Numbered from the stretch's first letter, positions 1 through 9,731 are shown. The stretch: 64,000 nt of DNA from Luteimonas cucumeris (GCF_007830035.1 NZ_VLKN01000003.1:1-64000); one strand, 5' to 3'. Notes: generated by a model not told the origin, from the letters alone. Program-made: numbers and translations.

Positions 1-2
1 TC

Positions 3-1154
3 GCCGCCGGCACGGCGGACACCGATGCGGTCAACCTGGCCCAACTCGACGCGACGGTGGCCGAGGGCATCCGCTACTTCCAGGCCAACGGCAGCGGTGC
101 CACGGGCGATGACGCCGTCGCCAGCGGCGTCAATACGGTCGCCGCGGGCAGCTTCGCTTCGGCCCCGGGATCCGAGTCGGTGGCGGTGGGCGCGAATGCG
201 ACGACAGCGGTGGCCGGCCACGGTACGGCGATTGGCTCCGCAGCGAATGCCGCAGTCAGCGGCACGGCACTGGGGCGGGAGGCGCAAGCCGCCCAGAACG
301 CGGTGGCCGTGGGCAGGGGGGCGACGACGGTGTCGGGCACCGATTCGGGTAATTCGGCCGTGTCCATAGGAAACAACACGGGGGCCGTGGGTGATTTTTC
401 CACGGTGCTCGGTTCGCTCAGTTTCGCACCGGCAGCTGCGACCAATGGCACCGTGGTGGGTTCGCAGAGCAGCGTCATTGCTATCAACGGCACCGCGGTA
501 GGCAGCAACGTGGTGGTCGAAGCCAACCAAGGCACGGCGCTCGGCGCCAACAGCAGCGTGACGGCCGCCAACGCGGTGGCGCTCGGCGCCGGGTCGGTGG
601 CCGATCAAGCGGACACCGTCTCGGTTGGCACGACCACGACACAGCGGCGGATGGTCAACCTGGCCGCAGGCGTTGATCCGACCGATGCGGTCAACGTCAG
701 CCAGCTCAGCAGTGTCGTGGACGACAGCGTGCGTTACTTCAAGGCGGACGGCCTGAATAACGACACGGACGACGCGTCGGTCGTTGCGGGGACCAACTCG
801 GTTGCGATCGGCGCCAACTCGGTGGCCAGCGAGGCCGACACGGTGTCGGTGGGTGATGTCGGCAGCGAGCGCAGGATCGTCAATGTCGCGGCAGGCACTG
901 CCACGACCAACGCGGTCAACGTCGGCCAGTTACAGTCGGCCGGATTCACCCTGGATGCGGTGGGCACGGTGACCAATCCGGCGGTGACCTATGTCGACAC
1001 GACTCGCGCACAGATCACCCTGGCGCCTGGCGGCACGACGATTTCCAATGTGGCCGCCGGCGGCGACCGATGCGGTCAACGTCAGCCAGCTCAGCACCGC
1101 CACGGCGGACCTGGCCTACTTCCAGGCCGATGGTCTGAACAATGGTACGGATGA
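3..1154 (+). CDS. YadA-type trimeric autotransporter adhesin, upstream part (5' end outside window, frame broken at 3' end)
   Basis: The reading frame is already open at the first bases of the window, so the gene start and secretion signal lie to the left. The protein is a run of YadA-head-like motifs (AVAIGANSVA type) alternating with stalk connector motifs (DAVNVSQL, SERRIVNVAAG, VRYFKADG), as in trimeric adhesins exposed on the outer surface. Coding similarity stops near base 1060, where five bases are missing compared with the other repeat units. After that the frame reads nonsense to a stop at 1154. The matching continuation is in the frame of the next entry, so both entries are one gene. 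The break may be a real null or phase-off allele, or an assembly error in repeats. Confidence 0.85.
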   Translation, partial: AAGTADTDAVNLAQLDATVAEGIRYFQANGSGATGDDAVASGVNTVAAGSFASAPGSESVAVGANATTAVAGHGTAIGSAANAAVSGTALGREAQAAQNAVAVGRGATTVSGTDSGNSAVSIGNNTGAVGDFSTVLGSLSFAPAAATNGTVVGSQSSVIAINGTAVGSNVVVEANQGTALGANSSVTAANAVALGAGSVADQADTVSVGTTTTQRRMVNLAAGVDPTDAVNVSQLSSVVDDSVRYFKADGLNNDTDDASVVAGTNSVAIGANSVASEADTVSVGDVGSERRIVNVAAGTATTNAVNVGQLQSAGFTLDAVGTVTNPAVTYVDTTRAQITLAPGGTTISNVAAGGDRCGQRQPAQHRHGGPGLLPGRWSEQWYG

Positions 1155-2253
1155 CGCCGAAGTCACCGGTACGAATGCGGTCGCGATCGGTGCCAATACG
1201 GTGGCCGACGAAGACAACACGGTCTCGGTCGGCGCTGCCGGCGCGGAGCGCCGGATTACCAACGTGGCGGCCGGCACGGCAACGACCAACGCCGTCAATG
1301 TCAGCCAACTCACGTCCGCGGGCTTCACGCTCGACGCCGCCGGCGTAGTGACCAATCCGGCAGTGACCTATACCGATACCGGACTCGGCACGATCAGCTT
1401 GGGCGGTGCCAGCGGCACGACGATCTCCAATGTCGCGGACGGCGTGGCGGATAGCGATGCAGTGAATGTGAGCCAGCTCACCACCGCCACGGCGGACCTG
1501 GCCTACTTCCAGGCCGATGGTCTGAACAATGGTACGGATGACGCCGAAGTCACCGGCACGAACGCGGTGGCGATCGGTGCCAACACGGTGGCCGACGAGG
1601 ACAACACGGTTTCGATCGGTGCCGCCGGCGCGGAACGCCGGATCACCAACGTGGCAGCCGGCACGGCAACGACCAACGCCGCCAACGTCGGACAACTCAC
1701 GTCCGCAGGTTTCACGCTCGACGCGGCCGGCGCAGTGACCAATCCGGCCGTGACCTACACCGACGCTTCGCGTGCGCAGATCACCTTGGGCGGTGCGAGT
1801 GGCACGACGATCTCCAACGTGGCGGCCGGCGTGGCGACGACGGATGCCGTGAATGTCGGCCAGCTCACCGCGGTGGCGGGTAACCTGGCCTACTTCCAGG
1901 CTGATGGTGCGAACGACGGCACGGATGGTGCCTCGGTCACCGCAGGCAGCAACGCGGTGGCGATCGGTGCCAACTCGGTGGCCAGCGAAGCCGACACGGT
2001 CTCGGTGGGCGATGTCGGCAGCGAGCGCAGGATCGTCAACGTCGCGGCCGGCACGATCACGACCAATGCGGCCAACGTCGGCCAGTTGCAATCAGCAGGC
2101 TTCACGCTCGACGCGGCCGGCGCAGTGACCAATCCCGCGGTGACCTATGTCGACGCATCGCGTGCGCAGATCACGCTCGGTGGTGCCAGTGGCACGACGA
2201 TCTCCAACGTCGCCGCAGGCGTCGCCGGCAACGATGCGGTCAACCTGACCCAG
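705..2253 (+). repeat. Four tandem ~390-bp stalk units inside the adhesin gene
   Basis: Four units begin at 705, 1090, 1477 and 1864, and the array ends at 2253. Spacings are 385, 387, 387 and 390 bp. Units 2 and 3 are nearly identical at DNA level. Units 1 and 4 carry one extra codon (VAGT/TAGS against TGT), so unit 1 should be 390 bp. Its 385 bp shows that exactly five bases are missing at the frameshift near 1060. Confidence 0.85.
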
Positions 2254-3660
2254 TTGAACGACGCGATCGACGACGTGGTCGCCGAAGCCTCGCCGTACTA
2301 CCAGGCAACAGGGCCTGCCGATGGCAGCGACAACGCGGTAGCCACGGGGACCGATTCGGTAGCGGCAGGACGCCTGTCACAGGCCGTCGGCGCCAACAGC
2401 ACGGCCGTGGGAGCGGGCAGTTTCGCGGCAGGCCAGGATGACACCGCGGTTGGCGGCAATGCGCGGGTCGAGGCCGACCAGGGTACGGCCGTCGGTGCCA
2501 ACAGTTCGATCGCGGCAGGTGCCACCGGCGCCTCCGCGTTCGGTGCCGGTAGCAGCGTGACTGCGGCCAATGCGGTGGCGATCGGTGCCAACTCGGTGGC
2601 GGATCGGGCCAATGCCGTTTCCGTCGGCGGTGCCGGCAGTGAGCGGCAGATCACCAATGTCGCCGCCGGTACCGCGGCAACGGACGCGGTAAACGTGTCG
2701 CAACTGGAGGCAGTGGCGGACACGGTCGGTGACGCGCTGTTGTGGGATGCCGCCGCCGATGGCGGCAACGGCGCGTTCAGTGCCAGCCACCAGGGCAGCG
2801 GGCCGAACAAGATCGTCGATGTTGCGGCGGGCGCGGTGAACGCCGGCAGCAATGAGGCGGTCAACGGCAGCCAGCTGTTCGCGGGCAACCAGAGCATCGC
2901 TACCGCTTTCGGCGGCGGCGCGGTGGTCAATCCCGACGGCACGGTCAGCGCGCCTGCTTTCATCGTCGGCGGCAACACCTACAACAACGTCGGCGATGCC
3001 CTGGCGAACCTCGATGGCCGTGTCACCAATATCGAGGTCGGCGGAGGCGGTGGCGGCAGCAGTCCGCAGTTCACGGCCAATGGCACGCCGCCAGCCACGT
3101 CCAGCGGCAGCAACTCGACCGCGGCGGGCAGCAACGCGCAGGCCACCGCGGCCAATAGCGTCGCACTGGGCGCCAACTCGGTCGCCGATCGCACCAATAC
3201 CGTTTCGGTGGGTGCGGCCGGCAGCGAACGCCAGGTCGCCAACGTCGCCGCCGGTACCGCCGACACGGACGCGGTCAATGTCTCGCAGATGCGCCAGCAG
3301 GCGAGCAACACGCTGACCGCGGCCAACAGCTACACCGACGAACGCTTCAACCAGGTGGTGCAGATCCCGATGCAGGAGATCAACACCCTGCGCAACGAGG
3401 TGAACGAAGAGTTCAGGACCATGGACAAGCGCATCAACCGCCAGGGTGCGATGAACGCGGCGATGGTGCACATGGCCAGCAGCGCGGCCAACATCCAGAC
3501 CATCAACCGCGTGGCGGTCGGCACCGGCTGGTCGGAAGGCCACAACGCGTTGTCGGTGGGTTACCAGCGCAGCCTGAAGAAGAATGTATCGCTGTCGCTG
3601 GGCGCTGCATTCAGCGGTTCCGAGCAGTCGGCCGGCGCCGGCATCGGCATCGGTTGGTAA
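991..3660 (+). CDS. YadA-type trimeric autotransporter adhesin, downstream part with membrane anchor
   Basis: Adhesin sequence is recognisable from about base 1060; the first ~23 residues of this open frame are out of frame with the gene. It carries further stalk/head repeats, a glycine-rich linker near base 3040, then a C-terminal YadA anchor. The anchor has a helical neck (NTLRNEVNEEFRTMDKRINR) followed by about 70 residues of alternating beta strands ending GIGIGW, with the terminal aromatic residue typical of outer-membrane beta barrels. Three such anchors would form the 12-strand pore. The intact anchor means adhesion could be restored by correcting one frameshift. Family assignment is secure; the ligand cannot be told. 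Confidence 0.88.
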   Translation: MSTRLAHRSPWRLAARRFPMWPPAATDAVNVSQLSTATADLAYFQADGLNNGTDDAEVTGTNAVAIGANTVADEDNTVSVGAAGAERRITNVAAGTATTNAVNVSQLTSAGFTLDAAGVVTNPAVTYTDTGLGTISLGGASGTTISNVADGVADSDAVNVSQLTTATADLAYFQADGLNNGTDDAEVTGTNAVAIGANTVADEDNTVSIGAAGAERRITNVAAGTATTNAANVGQLTSAGFTLDAAGAVTNPAVTYTDASRAQITLGGASGTTISNVAAGVATTDAVNVGQLTAVAGNLAYFQADGANDGTDGASVTAGSNAVAIGANSVASEADTVSVGDVGSERRIVNVAAGTITTNAANVGQLQSAGFTLDAAGAVTNPAVTYVDASRAQITLGGASGTTISNVAAGVAGNDAVNLTQLNDAIDDVVAEASPYYQATGPADGSDNAVATGTDSVAAGRLSQAVGANSTAVGAGSFAAGQDDTAVGGNARVEADQGTAVGANSSIAAGATGASAFGAGSSVTAANAVAIGANSVADRANAVSVGGAGSERQITNVAAGTAATDAVNVSQLEAVADTVGDALLWDAAADGGNGAFSASHQGSGPNKIVDVAAGAVNAGSNEAVNGSQLFAGNQSIATAFGGGAVVNPDGTVSAPAFIVGGNTYNNVGDALANLDGRVTNIEVGGGGGGSSPQFTANGTPPATSSGSNSTAAGSNAQATAANSVALGANSVADRTNTVSVGAAGSERQVANVAAGTADTDAVNVSQMRQQASNTLTAANSYTDERFNQVVQIPMQEINTLRNEVNEEFRTMDKRINRQGAMNAAMVHMASSAANIQTINRVAVGTGWSEGHNALSVGYQRSLKKNVSLSLGAAFSGSEQSAGAGIGIGW

Positions 3661-3809
3661 GGCATCCAGGGACTCCGGCATCCGTGCCGGAGTCCTGGCC
3701 GGATGCGATACGGTGGCATCCGTGATGGATCGTTCCATCGGCGATGCTGGCGCGGTACACGCCTGCCCCGATATTTCCCGGCAAGCAGAAGCCAGCCCGG
3801 GAGGGCCCG

Positions 3810-4667
3810 ATGAACACTGTTACCCATCAACATGCCCGCGTCGCCCGTACCGTGCGTGGCCAGGCCACGTCCGATGGCGCCGGCGTCAAGCTGACCCGCG
3901 TGATCGGCGGCCAGGCGCTGCCGGAGCTGGACCCGTTCCTGCTGCTCGACGAATTCGGCACCGATCGTGCCGAGGACTACATCGCCGGTTTTCCGGAGCA
4001 TCCGCATCGCGGCTTCGAGACTGTCACCTACATGCTCGATGGCCGCATGCGCCACAAGGACAACCACGGCAACGAAGGCCTGCTGGTGCCCGGCAGCGTG
4101 CAGTGGATGACCGCCGGCCGCGGCCTGGTGCATTCGGAGATGCCCGAGCAGGAATCCGGTCGCATGCGCGGTTTCCAGCTGTGGGTGAACCTGCCGGCGA
4201 AGGAGAAGATGACCGACCCGCGCTACCAGGAGTTCGCGCCGGCGCAGATTCCGGTGGCGTCGCCTGCACCGGGCGTGTCGGTAAAGGTGATCGCCGGCGA
4301 CGTCGACGGCGTGCGCGGTCCGATCGACCAGCCTGCCACGGCGCCGCTCTACCTCGACATCGCGCTGGATGCCGGTGCCGCCTGGCAGTACGCGCTGCCA
4401 CCCGGCCACAACGCTTTCGTCTATCTGTACGAAGGTGACGCGAGCGTCGGCGAAGGCGATGAAGCGCGCGTTCTGGCCACGCACGAACTCGGCGTGCTCG
4501 GCGGCGGTGACCTGCTGGTCCTGAAGGCCGGCGCGGCGGATGCGCGTCTGATCCTGGTGGCCGGCAGGCCGTTGCGCGAGCCGGTGGCACGCCATGGGCC
4601 GTTCGTGATGAACACCCGCCAGGAACTGATGCAGGCCTTCGTCGATTTCCAGGAAGGCAGGTTCTGA
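3810..4667 (+). CDS. Pirin family protein (YhhW-like cupin)
   Basis: Bicupin of 285 aa in the pirin family; some members are quercetin 2,3-dioxygenases and others transcription cofactors. The N-terminal cupin has the metal-site signature HPHRGFETVTYMLDG and a further histidine and glutamate in the GRGLVHSEMP segment. The start at 3810 follows a GGGAGGG ribosome site; the open frame extends upstream but lacks family sequence there. It stands alone between the adhesin and an ankyrin lipoprotein. A second, more distant pirin is encoded on the other strand near 8.2-9.0 kb. Substrate not predictable from sequence. Confidence 0.88.
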   Translation: MNTVTHQHARVARTVRGQATSDGAGVKLTRVIGGQALPELDPFLLLDEFGTDRAEDYIAGFPEHPHRGFETVTYMLDGRMRHKDNHGNEGLLVPGSVQWMTAGRGLVHSEMPEQESGRMRGFQLWVNLPAKEKMTDPRYQEFAPAQIPVASPAPGVSVKVIAGDVDGVRGPIDQPATAPLYLDIALDAGAAWQYALPPGHNAFVYLYEGDASVGEGDEARVLATHELGVLGGGDLLVLKAGAADARLILVAGRPLREPVARHGPFVMNTRQELMQAFVDFQEGRF

Positions 4668-4770
4668 CGTCCCGGTCCGCACGGCGAATGTCGTGCGGAC
4701 CACCGCCTGCGTTGCGTCCGGCCCACGATCCGGCGAGGATTCCGGTCCCGCTGGGCACGTTCGAGGCGCG

Positions 4771-5643
4771 ATGAAGACGCTCCACCTGTTGTGCGCAGGC
4801 CTGTGCGTGCTGGCCGGATGCAGCAGCCAGCCTCCTCTCGGGGAACGCAATCGGGAGCTCGCGCTGCGTGAGCTGGAACGGCGCGAAGTGTCGTTCGACA
4901 TCGTCGGGCTCGAAAACTCGACGCGCCGGGCGCAGGACGATGGCGCGTACCTGTTCGAGGAAGCGGGATTTTTCCGCGACACCGGCGACGCCGCTTTCAA
5001 GGCGTTGTTGTTGCATCTGGCGAAGACCCGCAACCATGGGCTGCGCGTCGTGCTGGAAAGGCATCCGCGCGACACGCGCTATCCAGCGAGCGAACTGCAG
5101 CATGCGCTCGACGAAGCAGTGCGGGAAGGCGCGACCGGGGCGGCATCCCTGTTGCTCGAGTACCGCGGGCAGCCGGGCGACGAGACCCTGTTTCATGCCG
5201 CGTACCGGAACGATGCCGCGTTGGCGCGGCTGCTATTGGAGGCGGGCGCTTCGTTCGAAGAAGGCGAGAATGCCGAAGCGATAGGCATGGCCGCGCGTTT
5301 GGGCAATCTGCAGACGCTCAAGGGCTTCGTGGAAAGCGGAAAAGCCCCGCAGCAGCAAGTCGCGCAATCCATCTTGCCGGCTGCGTTGACCGAAAAGATC
5401 GACGTGGTGCGGTACCTGGTGGAGCATGGCGTGGATGTCGACCAGGCCGACAGCGACGGCTGCACGCCGCTGCATTACTTGGCACAGGACGGCACCGTGG
5501 ACATGGTCGCGTACCTGCTTGACCAGGGTGCGGACATCAACAAGGCCTGCCGGGGCAAGCAGACGCCGCTGCGCTGGGCGGGATATGGCAGCAACCAGCC
5601 GGTGATCGATTTTCTCGTCGAGCGTGGCGCGGTCGTTCATTGA
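4771..5643 (+). CDS. Ankyrin-repeat lipoprotein
   Basis: 290 aa beginning with a type II signal peptide (MKTLHLLCAGLCVLAGCSS, lipobox LAGC, acylated Cys at residue 16), so probably anchored in the inner or outer membrane facing the periplasm. The second half carries ankyrin repeats, clearest as VRYLVEHGVDVDQADSDG, TPLHYLAQDG, MVAYLLDQGADINKA and VIDFLVERGAVV. Earlier repeats are degenerate. Ankyrin proteins bind partner proteins; no partner is evident from the neighbourhood. The start chosen gives the signal peptide; the open frame upstream of it has none. A stem with a T run follows the stop. Confidence 0.8.
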   Translation: MKTLHLLCAGLCVLAGCSSQPPLGERNRELALRELERREVSFDIVGLENSTRRAQDDGAYLFEEAGFFRDTGDAAFKALLLHLAKTRNHGLRVVLERHPRDTRYPASELQHALDEAVREGATGAASLLLEYRGQPGDETLFHAAYRNDAALARLLLEAGASFEEGENAEAIGMAARLGNLQTLKGFVESGKAPQQQVAQSILPAALTEKIDVVRYLVEHGVDVDQADSDGCTPLHYLAQDGTVDMVAYLLDQGADINKACRGKQTPLRWAGYGSNQPVIDFLVERGAVVH

Positions 5644-5660
5644 GCGCGGCAATTCACGAA

Positions 5661-5694
5661 GCGAAGCCGGACGAGAAAGCCTCGCTTTTTTTTT
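5661..5694 (+). terminator. Intrinsic terminator after the ankyrin gene
   Basis: Seven-base stem with one mismatch (GCGAAGC/GCCTCGC) followed by nine T residues, 18 bases after the stop codon of the ankyrin lipoprotein gene. Confidence 0.6.
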
Positions 5695-5706
5695 CCTGTC
5701 GCGGAG

Positions 5707-5797
5707 TAGCCAGCTGCGACACCAGTCGAAGAACAGCGCCACGCCGGCCGGAACGCGCCAGGTTCACCGAGGTGGAGTGACCGGAATGCGGACCAGG
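5707..5797 (-). pseudogene. Decayed fragment of an aquaporin gene
   Basis: This stretch aligns with bases 6791-6889 inside the intact aqpZ gene, including a shared run of 12 bases or more around GGTTCACCGAGGT and another around GTGACCGGAATGC. Read on the minus strand it gives TSVNLARS (compare TSVNPARS in AqpZ), then after a one-base shift GVALFF (compare GVAFF). Indels and the lost NPA proline show it is no longer functional. It lies about 900 bp from aqpZ, beyond the 5912-6625 gene, and could be a remnant of a former duplicate. Confidence 0.65.
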
Positions 5798-5911
5798 AGC
5801 GAAGGGCTCATGAGTCGAAGGCGTCATGCGCCGGATGGGTGTGGCAGTCGCCTGCGCCATTCTGCGGATGTCCCAATGCCGCCTCTTCGGCGGCCAGACG
5901 GGAAACGCACA

Positions 5912-6625
5912 ATGAAGACGCAGGTCGTGGGTGGGCTGGCGATTGGGTTGCTGGTGGCGGGTATGGCCGCCTCGGCGCAGGACGCCATCGTCGGTGAAAA
6001 GGGTGTAGTGGGCGAAAAAGGCGTGGTCGGTGAAAAGGGCGTCATCGGCGAGAAGCGCGGCGCACAGGAGCGACGCGGCCAGACCACCGCCGTGCTGCCG
6101 GCGAACATCAGCCGGCTGCTGCAGCAACCGGCGGTGACCGTCCGTTACCGGCCGGCCGCGATCAAATTGAAGCAGCTGCCACCGGAGGCGCTGGCCGCAC
6201 AGCCGCAGGCCAGCGATCTCGGCACGCCGTTCCGGTTGGAACCGTCGCAAACGCCGGGTGCTGGACGTCAGTGGTACGCGTCGCACGCCACCAGCATCAC
6301 CAGCGCGATGCAGCAGATCGAACTCGCGCACGATCCTGGCGCGCGGGCTTACGGGCGATTCGGCCTGGTGTTCCCGGTGCAGGCGGGCTATCGCTATCTG
6401 GTGGATTGTGCGATCGCAGGTGCTTCCGAGTTCGAGCTGAGCCATACCGGCTTCGGCCAGACCGCGGAAGGTGCACGTACCGCCGCCAACTCCGGCCTGG
6501 TCAGCTTCGTGTCGGCGCCGGTGCGGGACGGCGGGCGCGGCTGGATCGAATTCAAGGCGGTGCGCACGCAAAGCGCGGCCTGGCAGTGGCGCGGCTGCGA
6601 GATCACGCCGCTGCGGGCCCAGTAG
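5912..6625 (+). CDS. Exported protein with four VVGEKG repeats, function unknown
   Basis: 237 aa. Residues 1-24 are a cleavable signal peptide (MKTQVVGGLAIGLLVAGMAASA), so the product is periplasmic or secreted. Directly after it come four consecutive hexapeptides of the form (I/V)(V/I)GEK(G/R). The remaining ~190 residues show no family I recognise; they contain YRYLVDCAIAGASEFELSH and end with WQWRGCEITPL, with two cysteines that could form a disulphide. The start is fixed by the signal peptide; the frame is open far upstream without coding character. It faces aqpZ tail to tail across a terminator. Confidence 0.75.
   Translation: MKTQVVGGLAIGLLVAGMAASAQDAIVGEKGVVGEKGVVGEKGVIGEKRGAQERRGQTTAVLPANISRLLQQPAVTVRYRPAAIKLKQLPPEALAAQPQASDLGTPFRLEPSQTPGAGRQWYASHATSITSAMQQIELAHDPGARAYGRFGLVFPVQAGYRYLVDCAIAGASEFELSHTGFGQTAEGARTAANSGLVSFVSAPVRDGGRGWIEFKAVRTQSAAWQWRGCEITPLRAQ
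5987..6058 (+). repeat. 18-bp tandem repeat, four copies (codes VVGEKG)
   Basis: Four successive 18-bp units at 5987, 6005, 6023 and 6041, differing mostly at third codon positions. They lie just after the signal-peptide region of the 5912-6625 gene. Copy number could vary without breaking the frame. Confidence 0.85.
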
Positions 6626-6648
6626 CCGGGATGTGTTGGAGTGAAAAG

Positions 6649-6676
6649 AAAGGCCACGCGGATTGCATGGCCTTTT
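6649..6676. terminator. Convergent intrinsic terminator
   Basis: Perfect 8-bp stem AAAGGCCA/TGGCCTTT with an 11-base loop, flanked by A and T residues on either side. It can therefore serve both the 5912-6625 gene and aqpZ, whose 3' ends face each other here. Confidence 0.65.
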
Positions 6677-6693
6677 CGCATGCCGTTCTGAAC

Positions 6694-7431
6694 CTACGGG
6701 TTGCTGGTGACGGTCACCCGTCGCTCGTCGCCCAGCCAGCGATAGATCACGCCACCCAGCAGGCCGCCGAGTATCGGCGCCAGCCAGAACAGCCACAGTT
6801 GCGCCACCGCCTGCGAGCCGGCGAAGAACGCCACGCCGGTCGAGCGCGCCGGGTTCACCGAGGTATTGGTGACCGGAATGCTGATCAGGTGGATCAGGGT
6901 CAACGCCAGGCCGATCGCGATTGGCGCGAAGCCGGCAGGCGCGAGCCGGTGGGTCGCGCCCATGATCACGACCAGGAACATCGCGGTCAGCACGACTTCG
7001 CACAGGAACGCCGCTGCGACCGAATAGCCGCCCGGTGACAGCGCGCCGAAACCGTTGCTGGCGAATGCGCCGGCGGCCGTAGGGTCGATCACGAACCCGG
7101 GTTGACCGCTGGCGATCTGGAACAGGATCCAGCCGGCCAGGATCGCGCCGAGCACCTGCGCCACCACATAGGGCACCAGGTCTTTCAGCGGAAAGCGTCC
7201 GCCAGCCCAGAGGCCGAAACTCACCGCCGGATTGAAGTGTCCGCCGGAGATGTGTCCGAACGCGTAGGCGCCGGTCAGCACCGTCAGGCCGAAGGCGAGC
7301 GCGACGCCGACGAAACCAATGCCGAGCGGATTGCCGTCGCCGCCGAAATTCGCCGCCAGTACCGCGCTGCCGCAACCACCCAACACCAGCCAGAACGTGC
7401 CGAGAAACTCGGCGCCGAGTCGCTTGAGCAT
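6694..7431 (-). CDS. aqpZ: Aquaporin Z
   Basis: 245-aa MIP-family channel with six membrane helices and the two half-helix NPA motifs, HFNPAVS (near residue 65) and SVNPARS (near residue 190). The selectivity-filter histidine and arginine are visible in [19 protein letters not shown], a pattern of water-selective aquaporins rather than glycerol facilitators. Length matches E. coli AqpZ (231 aa). The start follows a strong GGGGAGG site. It probably mediates osmotic water flux across the inner membrane. A decayed copy of its C-terminal region lies at 5707-5797. Confidence 0.93.
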   Translation of the reverse strand: MLKRLGAEFLGTFWLVLGGCGSAVLAANFGGDGNPLGIGFVGVALAFGLTVLTGAYAFGHISGGHFNPAVSFGLWAGGRFPLKDLVPYVVAQVLGAILAGWILFQIASGQPGFVIDPTAAGAFASNGFGALSPGGYSVAAAFLCEVVLTAMFLVVIMGATHRLAPAGFAPIAIGLALTLIHLISIPVTNTSVNPARSTGVAFFAGSQAVAQLWLFWLAPILGGLLGGVIYRWLGDERRVTVTSNP

Positions 7432-7669
7432 ATGTCCTCCCCGTTGCAGGCCGGCCGCCCGGCCACGGGCAAACGCTAGACCAGCGTGGTTAAGGCGGTG
7501 TGAGCGCGAGCAGGTGGAGGCCTCGAAGCTCGAACCGAGGCTGGTTCGGGCGACTGCCTGCGCGTGTGCCTGCGGTACCGGCGCGTACGCAGAAAACCGT
7601 CACGAGTGAGGGACCTGCCGTTCTTTCACGTCAGCGATGAAAACGACAAGCAGATCCCGCCATCCGCTG

Positions 7670-8107
7670 CTATTTGCTGCTGAGCCGATCCGGATCGAAA
7701 TGCAGGCCTTGCACGATGCCCGTCGTTTCACGCAGTTGTGCGTCGGAATCGGCATGGATCCAGACGTGCACGTTGCGGCCGTTGGCCAGTTCGAACATGG
7801 TTTCGCGGACCAGCATGCCCGGCCGCGCGGCCAGCTCGCCTTCGTGCCAGTACACGCCCTGTCCGTTGACCGAGCCTTGTCCGCGACGATTGCTGCGCCG
7901 CAATTCATAGGGTTCCTCGTTGGCGATCGACACCCCGAACGCCTCGCTGCCATCGCTGCGGATCGCGCGACACAGTATCGAGTCGCCATAACTGCGTTGT
8001 TCCCAGCTCAACTGGCTGCCGGGAAGCTGCGGGCACGGCCCCGCTTCCTGGGCGTGCGCGGCACTGGTGAATCCCAGCAGCAACGCCAGTGATATCAGCG
8101 TCTTCAT
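7670..8107 (-). CDS. Small exported protein, function unknown
   Basis: 145 aa with a clear type I signal peptide (MKTLISLALLLGFTSAAHA, cut before QEAG), so periplasmic or secreted. The mature part has two cysteines (GPCPQLPG and SILCRAIR) that could form a disulphide. Its segments FGVSIANEEPYELRRS and MFELANGRNVHVWIHAD are not from a family I recognise. It lies 78 bp downstream of a pirin gene on the same strand and could share its transcript. Confidence 0.72.
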   Translation of the reverse strand: MKTLISLALLLGFTSAAHAQEAGPCPQLPGSQLSWEQRSYGDSILCRAIRSDGSEAFGVSIANEEPYELRRSNRRGQGSVNGQGVYWHEGELAARPGMLVRETMFELANGRNVHVWIHADSDAQLRETTGIVQGLHFDPDRLSSK

Positions 8108-8185
8108 GGTTTTCCCCTGATTTGCGGCCCCGTACCGCAGCCCCGACCATAAACAACCCGGGGCGCCACCGCAAATCCGGTCGTC

Positions 8186-9049
<864 letters not shown>

Positions 9050-9320
9050 GGAAGCTCCGAATACAGGTCTTCCGGAAGCATGGCACCGCAGCGGCCTTGT
9101 CGCCATGGAGATCGCGCAACGATGCTTTCTGCTGCCGGTTCCACGGCCATTGCGGTGCGTCAGGAGCGCGCGCAGGTGCGCCCTTCAAGAGAATATAGCC
9201 CGCACGCATAGCGGCGGAAGCTCTGCAGTTTGCGGTAAGGAGCGGATGGGCGATCGGTGGCAACAACGCAAGTTCCCGACCCTGCGGGTCGGCTGTTCCG
9301 CCCGCTACCGCGTGCGGGTC

Positions 9321-9346
9321 ACTTTCTTTGCTGGCCCAAAGAAAGT
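9321..9346 (+). repeat. Hairpin repeat (ACTTTCTTTG/CAAAGAAAGT)
   Basis: Perfect 10-bp stem with the loop CTGGCC. A related hairpin with a longer stem lies at 9698-9731. The flanks of both copies share GGTTACTTTCT/AAGAAAGTAACC-type sequence, which suggests one dispersed family. Confidence 0.65.
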
Positions 9347-9489
9347 AACCAAAGAAAGGGCCCGAAGCCGGGGTGACAGACGTTGCACTCGATGGGTGCT
9401 GATGTGGGGCTGCTTTAGTTGCTGCCGGAGTTCTTGTTCTCGCCTGAAATTTGATTGCAGTGTTTGGTTGTCCTTCACAGCCTGACGAT

Positions 9490-9517
9490 GGCTTTGGCTT
9501 TGGCTTTGGCTTTGGCT
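9490..9517 (+). repeat. GGCTTT hexamer tandem repeat
   Basis: Four full GGCTTT units plus a partial fifth. Hexamer arrays like this can slip in copy number. No gene is convincingly associated with it. Confidence 0.75.
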
Positions 9518-9697
9518 GCTGCAGTTGGTGTTGGCTCTTGACGCGGACCATCAAGGATCCGCGTGACCCCATAGACCCGGAGGGCGGCGGCCATGGATGG
9601 CCGCCGTTTTCCGACCGAGCCATGGATGGCGAGTCGGAAAATCCCCGAGGACTACCAATCGCAACGGGAGCTTTGTCGGGGAAGGGCCTTCTCTTTG

Positions 9698-9731
9698 GTT
9701 ACTTTCTCTTGGCCCTTCAAGAGAAAGTAAC
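9698..9731 (+). repeat. Hairpin repeat (GTTACTTTCTCTT/AAGAGAAAGTAAC)
   Basis: Perfect 13-bp stem with loop GGCCCTTC. Related in sequence to the hairpin at 9321-9346; without a T run, so not a typical terminator. Confidence 0.65.

Noticed and set aside
1015-2091. Long antisense open frame opposite the adhesin
   Set aside because: It arises from the codon periodicity of the repeats; no ribosome site and no recognisable protein.
705-2253. Tandem repeats considered as a CRISPR array
   Set aside because: Units of ~390 bp are coding adhesin stalk, without short repeats and unique spacers; no cas genes are present.
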